From Polaribacter sp. SA4-10 (GTDB lineage: Bacteria; Bacteroidota; Bacteroidia; Flavobacteriales; Flavobacteriaceae), in contig NZ_CP019331.1 in the NCBI RefSeq assembly GCF_002163835.1, forward strand, positions 3,049,573-3,113,572: a stretch of 64,000 bases of DNA. The letters run 5' to 3'. The notes under the pieces were generated by a model. That model had not been told where the DNA came from. It did no database searches and saw only the letters and a list, made by a program, of their open reading frames with translations. Below are positions 61,767 to 64,000 of the stretch, one piece after another. How positions within the stretch are numbered: position 1 is the first letter of the stretch; every line of letters begins with the position of its first letter. The translations under genes were made by a program, and so were the position numbers.

Positions 61767-64000
61767 TTATTCAAAAACTATTTTCTTACTTACTTTCCCT
61801 GTGCTAGTTTGTAATTTTACAAAATAAATACCCGTTGCTAATTTAGGTAAAGAGATATCTTTAACACCATTAGCTTCAAAAGAAGAAACTATCATTTTTT
61901 TTCCAAGAATATTAAATACAGAAACAGATGTTTTACCTTGTGTTAAACCAGCTATTCTTAATGTTGTTACATCAGATTTATAAATACTTACGCTATTTAA
62001 TACTGTATTATGAACATTTTCAATACTTAAAGTTTTAGCTACTGTGTGTAAATAAAAACGACCAACATCATTTAAAGTAGCTGCTAAAGTAATTTTATAC
62101 TCAGTATTTGTTTCATCTAAACGAGTAAATATATTTTCTTGTCTGTCTTCTAAATATATTTTAATTCGTTCAGGTAAATTAGATGAAATTACATTGAAAG
62201 TAATTTCTTTTTCATCATTAGCATTTACACCTATAGGTATAATTGTGTTTTCTAAATTAGAGTTTGGAAGAGATTGAATTTGAAATTTTTTACCTTCATT
62301 TTCTTCTATTAAATGTGAGTAAACAGCAAATGGAGAAGAACCATTAAATAACTCTCCTTCATAACCAACATCAAAACGATTTGTAGCATTATCCAAAAAG
62401 TAAACTGTTGCATATTGATGTATAGGACCATCTGTGATTGATAACTTAATTTTCGTTTTGTCTCCTTCTCCTTTTTGGAAAGTGTCAGCATTATGATCTT
62501 GATTAGCTTCATCAAAATTAAATGTTCCGCCACCAGAATTTGCTTTTACAAAGAAACCCTGACCAGGTGCTATTTTAAAATTTTGACCAACAGTTTTAAC
62601 CTCAAATTCGCCATTTGAACCTAGAGTTTGATTAAATACCCACATTGTTTTAGTTTCAGAAATTGCACTTTCATCATCTAAAAAAGTAGCACTACTTAAG
62701 AAAGAAGTATAAGGATTTCCTAAAAGGTTAAAATGTTTTCCACCTGTAGAAAGAAGACCATTTATACCTGCATCAGTTGTGTTTAAATTACCAGTAAAAG
62801 AAATGTCTCCAGCAATAGATCCTCTTTTTATAGCATATCCTACTCCAGAAGTAAATGTATCATCATTACTACCATTTTCTTGTAAATAAGACCAAGTATC
62901 TGAATCTGTAGTATAGGTTGCTAAACCTCTTTTTGTACTACTTGTAGCTAAACCATTCGAAGTTGCATAAGCATTATTGTAAGTTTCACCTACAATAGGA
63001 GAACCTATTAAAAACCAGCCATTTAAATTACCGGAAACAAAATCTATTGTTCTATTATATGTTATGTTCCCAGTAACTGTTGAAGTACCTTCTGCTATTA
63101 AACTAGCTCCAGACGCCAAAGTAATATTAGTTACAGTTATTGATGATCCAGTAGTTATGGTTGGATAATTGGTTAAACCAGAAGATATAAATACATTTTC
63201 ACTTGCAGTTGGAAGTGCACCTGTACTCCAGTTTGTGGTCTTTGCCCAATCGTTATCAGTAGTTCCATTCCACTCATTTGTAATAGACGGAGTTGCATAT
63301 GCTGAGACTTTGATGTCCAAAGGATTATCACTTCTTTGTACCTGCCAATTATCAGTGTTATTTATAGCTGCTAATAGAAGAGCTTTAGTTCCAGATAGTG
63401 TACCTGTATATCTATGATTATTAATTTCAGTAACACCTGGGTTTAAAGAAATACAATTTTCTCCATTTGTGAGACCCTTCGGTAACATTGAATATGCATT
63501 ACCGGTAAGGTTAGCTCCATTGTTCCATTTGGTGGTCGTATTGTAATCATCAGGAGTATAATCATTATGAATTGCAGCTAAAAAAATAGGTGCTGGTGGT
63601 TTTACGCCACTACCACCTTTATAAGCTAATACTTGATCACCAGATATTAAACTCCAACTACTACCTGAAGTTAAAGCTGCAGTACCTCCTCCTGTTACAG
63701 TAAAAATATCAGGTGCACTCTCTTCAATGTGAACTATTGTTCCACTAGTTAATTTTCCAACAGGAGCAGTATAGAGGATATGCCTTTCTGTATTATTAAA
63801 CCAAGCATTTCCTGTTGCACTCCACCCTTGATCTGAAAAGTAAATTTTTTCTCCAGCTGGAATAGTTTTTAATGCTATCCATGTAAATTGATCATTTGCA
63901 CTTTCGTGATAACCAATAAAAGCAATATCTCCAGTATTTAAAGTTTGAGACTCTAAAACGTAAGATATAAGAGTAAATAAAAATAATAATAAAATTTTCA
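61767..64000 (-). CDS. secreted T9SS sorting-domain protein, 5' end at window edge
   Basis: The minus strand is open from the last base of the window to TAA at 61767; the first codon lacks only its first base, since bases 63999-64000 read TG before AAA ATT TTA, a signal peptide start (KILLLFLFTLISYVLESQ). The product is about 744 residues. Residues about 20-170 form a domain with TLNTGDIAFIGYHESANDQF and GEKIYFSDQGWSATG, followed by a beta-rich region (WNGTTDNDWAKTTNWSTG at about residue 210, which recurs in Bacteroidota surface proteins), and the last 80 residues a type A T9SS domain (NVHNTVLNSVSIYKSD, ATGIYFVKLQT). No catalytic motif is evident. It is a surface or secreted protein of unknown function. 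Confidence 0.75.
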   Translation of the reverse strand, partial: KILLLFLFTLISYVLESQTLNTGDIAFIGYHESANDQFTWIALKTIPAGEKIYFSDQGWSATGNAWFNNTERHILYTAPVGKLTSGTIVHIEESAPDIFTVTGGGTAALTSGSSWSLISGDQVLAYKGGSGVKPPAPIFLAAIHNDYTPDDYNTTTKWNNGANLTGNAYSMLPKGLTNGENCISLNPGVTEINNHRYTGTLSGTKALLLAAINNTDNWQVQRSDNPLDIKVSAYATPSITNEWNGTTDNDWAKTTNWSTGALPTASENVFISSGLTNYPTITTGSSITVTNITLASGASLIAEGTSTVTGNITYNRTIDFVSGNLNGWFLIGSPIVGETYNNAYATSNGLATSSTKRGLATYTTDSDTWSYLQENGSNDDTFTSGVGYAIKRGSIAGDISFTGNLNTTDAGINGLLSTGGKHFNLLGNPYTSFLSSATFLDDESAISETKTMWVFNQTLGSNGEFEVKTVGQNFKIAPGQGFFVKANSGGGTFNFDEANQDHNADTFQKGEGDKTKIKLSITDGPIHQYATVYFLDNATNRFDVGYEGELFNGSSPFAVYSHLIEENEGKKFQIQSLPNSNLENTIIPIGVNANDEKEITFNVISSNLPERIKIYLEDRQENIFTRLDETNTEYKITLAATLNDVGRFYLHTVAKTLSIENVHNTVLNSVSIYKSDVTTLRIAGLTQGKTSVSVFNILGKKMIVSSFEANGVKDISLPKLATGIYFVKLQTSTGKVSKKIVFE

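Overview
The window is an AT-rich chromosomal segment from a member of the Bacteroidota, most likely a marine Flavobacteriaceae (Polaribacter/Tenacibaculum-like; the genus is inference). The evidence is C-terminal type IX secretion (T9SS) sorting domains on six proteins, short -7 boxes of the Bacteroidota form TAnnTTTG upstream of many genes, a tmRNA whose tag ends in NYALAA, a PID-CTERM small protein, and many lipoprotein signal peptides with little sign of Shine-Dalgarno sites. No insertion sequence, prophage, CRISPR array or rRNA operon is visible.

Layout. 1-8.8 kb: end of a crotonase gene, a DUF1684 lipoprotein, a paraoxonase-like lactonase, an MFS transporter, a large B12-binding radical SAM enzyme, a CocE/NonD hydrolase and a DJ-1/PfpI lipoprotein. 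8.9-18.6 kb: YgiQ-type radical SAM protein, dienelactone hydrolase, a methyltransferase plus FAD-monooxygenase pair (the latter carrying a DnaJ-like zinc finger), and a sulfite dehydrogenase operon (sorA, sorB, sterol desaturase-like) divergent from a membrane protein. 18.6-20.7 kb is a gene-poor, decaying stretch with a doubly broken repeat gene and a tandem duplication in a lipoprotein signal peptide. 20.7-33.8 kb is mostly core metabolism: isobutyryl-CoA mutase fusion (IcmF), urocanate hydratase, small lipoproteins, a DUF5522 microprotein, a secreted GH16 glucanase, pyrF, a thioredoxin-like lipoprotein, tpiA, prmA, clpS.

33.8-43.5 kb is a surface and secretion region: a decayed lipoprotein gene, a PID-CTERM peptide, a degenerate tRNA-Arg-like sequence with a terminator, a BspA-like repeat protein, two tandemly duplicated T9SS reprolysin-like metalloproteases, and the tmRNA. 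43.5-51.5 kb: a saccharopine-dehydrogenase-like oxidoreductase coupled to a DUF3820 gene, MscS channel, two small membrane proteins, a histidine kinase, kdsA, an M28 peptidase, a nonsense-broken small gene and a small outer-membrane protein. 51.5-64 kb: a 2047-residue alpha-2-macroglobulin-like protein, the muropeptide ligase mpl, a two-gene cassette of a PqqD-like/HPr-kinase-like fusion and a nucleotidyltransferase, and a T9SS protein that starts at the window edge.

The least ordinary locus is 59.2-61.7 kb. A PqqD-like (possible peptide-binding) plus HPr-kinase-like fusion overlaps a nucleotidyltransferase gene, and directly upstream lies a short signal-peptide-like reading frame without a usable start codon. 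This gene pairing recalls tailoring enzymes of modified peptides, but no peptide maturation enzyme is present, so the role is open. Recurrent themes elsewhere are small-scale decay (homopolymer frameshifts, nonsense codons, short tandem duplications) and dispersed palindromic intergenic motifs.
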